This document shows, piece after piece, positions 62,655 to 64,000 of a stretch of 64,000 nt of DNA. The stretch is from Clostridia bacterium. GTDB lineage: Bacteria > Bacillota_A > Clostridia > Oscillospirales > Acutalibacteraceae. The stretch's first letter is position 1. The number at the start of each line of letters is the position of its first letter. The notes under the pieces were generated by a model. It saw only the letters and a program-made list of their open reading frames with translations. It had not been told where the DNA came from and made no database searches. Where the stretch lies: positions 1 to 64,000 of the forward strand of contig JAFQKE010000028.1 of NCBI GenBank assembly GCA_017397065.1. The letters run 5' to 3'. A program made the position numbers and the translations under genes.

Positions 62655-63551
62655 TTAAGGCTGATTTAATATCTGCTCTATTTTCTCTTTGGTTGCAAGA
62701 CCGGGCAAGGCTGCGGTTGCGGCACCTGCGGCGGCACCGAGCCTTAGGGCATATTCAAATCCTTTTTCATAACCGGCCAAAAAGCCGGCTATCATTGAAT
62801 CGCCCGAACCGACGGTGTTGATTGCACTCACCTTAAAGGCCGACTGACGGTAGACCCTGCCATCTGCGGCAATAAGCAACGCACCCTCGCCGCCAAGCGA
62901 CACAAGGACATTTTCTGCACCCCTTTGCTTTAGGGTTTTAGCGGCAGAAATTATTTTTTCATCATTATCCATAGGTTGACCTGCAAGCTCTTCAAGCTCT
63001 TCTCGATTAGGCTTTATTAAAAATGGATTATACTTTAAAACATTTAAAAGCAAATTTCCCGTAGCGTCCACCACAAGGCGAACACTTCTGCTTTTTAAAG
63101 ATTTTGCTATCTGCTCATAAATATCGGCAGGGAGTGACTTTGGAACACTACCGGCCAAAATAAGTGTGTCGCCCGATTTTAGATTTTTAAATCTTTCAAA
63201 AAGGCAGTTCAGTTCATCATCGTTTATGTTTGGCCCTGCGGCATTTATTTCGGTTTCGCTTTCGCCCTTTAGCTTAATATTTATGCGTGTGTTGCCCGAT
63301 GAAAGGCGTATGAAATCGGCTTTTATTCCCTGTTCGGCTACGGCTTTTTCAAGTGCCTGCCCCGTAAATCCGGCTGTAAAACCCAAAGCGGTTGTGCTTA
63401 CTCCAAGCTCCGCCAACACCTGTGATACATTTATACCCTTTCCGCCAAAGTGGATTTCCTCAGCCGCACTTCTATTAGTAACACCAAAATCAATCTTCCC
63501 CACCTGCATAACGTAATCAATGGCAGGGTTAAAGGTTACCGTAAAAACCAA
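62655..63551 (-). CDS. fruK: 1-phosphofructokinase (PfkB family)
   Basis: The 298-aa sugar kinase begins VFTVTFNPAIDYVMQVGKI and has EIHFGGKGINVSQVLAELG, LAGSVPKSLP and the anion-hole motif NTVGSGDSMIAGFLAGYE. This fits FruK/LacC-type kinases. Fructose 1-phosphate is the likeliest substrate, tagatose 6-phosphate the alternative. The start is TTG at 63551 with GGGGAGAG five bases before it. No PTS gene is adjacent in the window. Confidence 0.9.
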   Translation of the reverse strand: MVFTVTFNPAIDYVMQVGKIDFGVTNRSAAEEIHFGGKGINVSQVLAELGVSTTALGFTAGFTGQALEKAVAEQGIKADFIRLSSGNTRINIKLKGESETEINAAGPNINDDELNCLFERFKNLKSGDTLILAGSVPKSLPADIYEQIAKSLKSRSVRLVVDATGNLLLNVLKYNPFLIKPNREELEELAGQPMDNDEKIISAAKTLKQRGAENVLVSLGGEGALLIAADGRVYRQSAFKVSAINTVGSGDSMIAGFLAGYEKGFEYALRLGAAAGAATAALPGLATKEKIEQILNQP

Positions 63552-63585
63552 GCCGCTCTCCCCTTTTTTATAATAATATCTTAAA

Positions 63586-63634
63586 GGAGGGACTCCGCAC
63601 CCTCCCTTAAACGGGAGGGGATGGAACCCCTCCC
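63586..63634. repeat. Pair of small GC-rich hairpins between trxB-like gene and fruK
   Basis: GGAGGG-ACTCCGCA-CCCTCC (63586-63605) and GGGAGGGG-ATGGAA-CCCCTCCC (63613-63634) lie in tandem after the thioredoxin reductase stop. They may act as a terminator for that gene, though no good T-run follows on the minus strand. They resemble the other mobile palindromes of the window in style. Confidence 0.6.
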
Positions 63635-63656
63635 CTGCATTTTTAAATATAAAATA

Positions 63657-64000
63657 TTACTTCATTTCGTCAATCAATCGGCAGGCGGCAAGTGCGGCAA
63701 CCGCACCGTCACCTGTTGCGGTTGTTACCTGACGGATTTTTTTGGTGCGACAATCGCCTGCTACAAAAATACCTTTTGTGGCACCGCTTGGAATACAGTC
63801 CTCATCTGATACTATATAGCCATACTCATTTAAATCCAAAACATCCTTAAATGGCTCATTCTCCGGTTGCTGACCTATGGCAACAAAAATTCCGTCGACA
63901 TCGAGCGTTTCGGTATTTGAGTCTTTATCGGCTATAACAATACCCGTCATAGATTTATCGCCAAGGAGCTCATTCACAACTCTACCTAAAATAACGGTGA
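63657..64000 (-). CDS. Thioredoxin reductase-like protein, C-terminal part (cut by window end)
   Basis: Only the last 113 or so residues are in the window; the frame stays open to 64000. It shows VDGIFVAIGQQPEN (the FAD-side GxxPN-like loop) and the flavin motif GIFVAGDCRTKKIRQVTTATGDGAVAAL split over it, both typical of TrxB. The last residues are ACRLIDEMK. The catalytic CxxC lies outside the window. TrxB-like ferredoxin- or alkyl hydroperoxide-linked reductases share this end, so the exact type is open. Confidence 0.88.
   Translation of the reverse strand, partial: TVILGRVVNELLGDKSMTGIVIADKDSNTETLDVDGIFVAIGQQPENEPFKDVLDLNEYGYIVSDEDCIPSGATKGIFVAGDCRTKKIRQVTTATGDGAVAALAACRLIDEMK

Noticed and set aside
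1..64000. Prophage, defence island, integrated element or tRNA genes
   Set aside because: No integrase, phage structural, restriction, Cas or transposase gene and no tRNA-like cloverleaf was recognised; most of the window is conserved core genes.

Overview
The window looks like a chromosomal segment of a low-to-medium GC, spore-forming member of the Clostridia, probably a gut or rumen Oscillospirales/Ruminococcaceae-type bacterium. This rests on four things: a SCIFF peptide with its radical SAM maturase (a clostridial hallmark), an adjacent cwlJ/sleB-type hydrolase and gerQ (spore coat), typical Firmicutes housekeeping gene orders (rimP-nusA-ylxR-ylxQ-infB-rbfA; dprA-topA-trmFO; infC-rpmI-rplT with its leader), and GH29 and GH78 glycosidases. 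Taxonomy is inference from content; no rRNA or tRNA gene was seen.

Layout. 1-6.4 kb: an SPFH membrane protein, trmB plus a B12-binding radical SAM protein, an MFS transporter and an alpha-L-fucosidase. 6.5-8.65 kb: a two-gene metal-related unit, a CobW-type GTPase with three His/Cys repeats followed by a protein joining a degenerate CobW-like G domain to a YcgQ-like (DUF1980) domain. 8.65-9.63 kb: intergenic repeats and, on the minus strand, a roughly 420-nt stand-alone structured RNA with its own promoter and terminator. 9.63-12.6 kb: scfA (50 aa, seven cysteines), an internal terminator, scfB, then a PLP decarboxylase-like gene. 12.7-13.6 kb: cwlJ-like gene and gerQ. 13.6-22 kb (minus): secA, GH78 rhamnosidase, proB, proA and an AI-2E family permease, tightly spaced. 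22-26.9 kb: a phosphoribosyltransferase, two small lipoproteins with near-identical signal peptides, glpK and a PASTA pseudokinase. 27-35.3 kb (minus): the rimP-nusA-infB operon running into rbfA, nrnA, truB and ribF. 35.6-54.7 kb (minus): leuS, rsfS, an LCP protein, a NadD-YqeK fusion, yhbY, rdgB, ftsY, smc, a radical SAM gene, rnc, plsX, trmFO, topA, dprA and a SpoU methyltransferase. 54.8-56.1 kb: infC-rpmI-rplT behind an attenuator leader. 56.2-58.4 kb: paaK plus an ACT-domain gene behind a T-box. 58.4-62.0 kb: an XRE regulator, a decayed DUF1273-like fragment under an operator-like inverted repeat, then murI, a DUF1934 gene and argS. 62-64 kb: a dense cluster of palindromic repeats, fruK, and the 3' end of a thioredoxin reductase gene cut by the window edge.

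Most of the window is core information-processing machinery read from the minus strand. The parts most worth attention are the stand-alone RNA at 9.0-9.5 kb, the GTAG-headed hairpin repeats that keep their loop but change both stem arms together, the T-box upstream of paaK, the GTPase/YcgQ-domain fusion, and the pseudokinase next to glpK.
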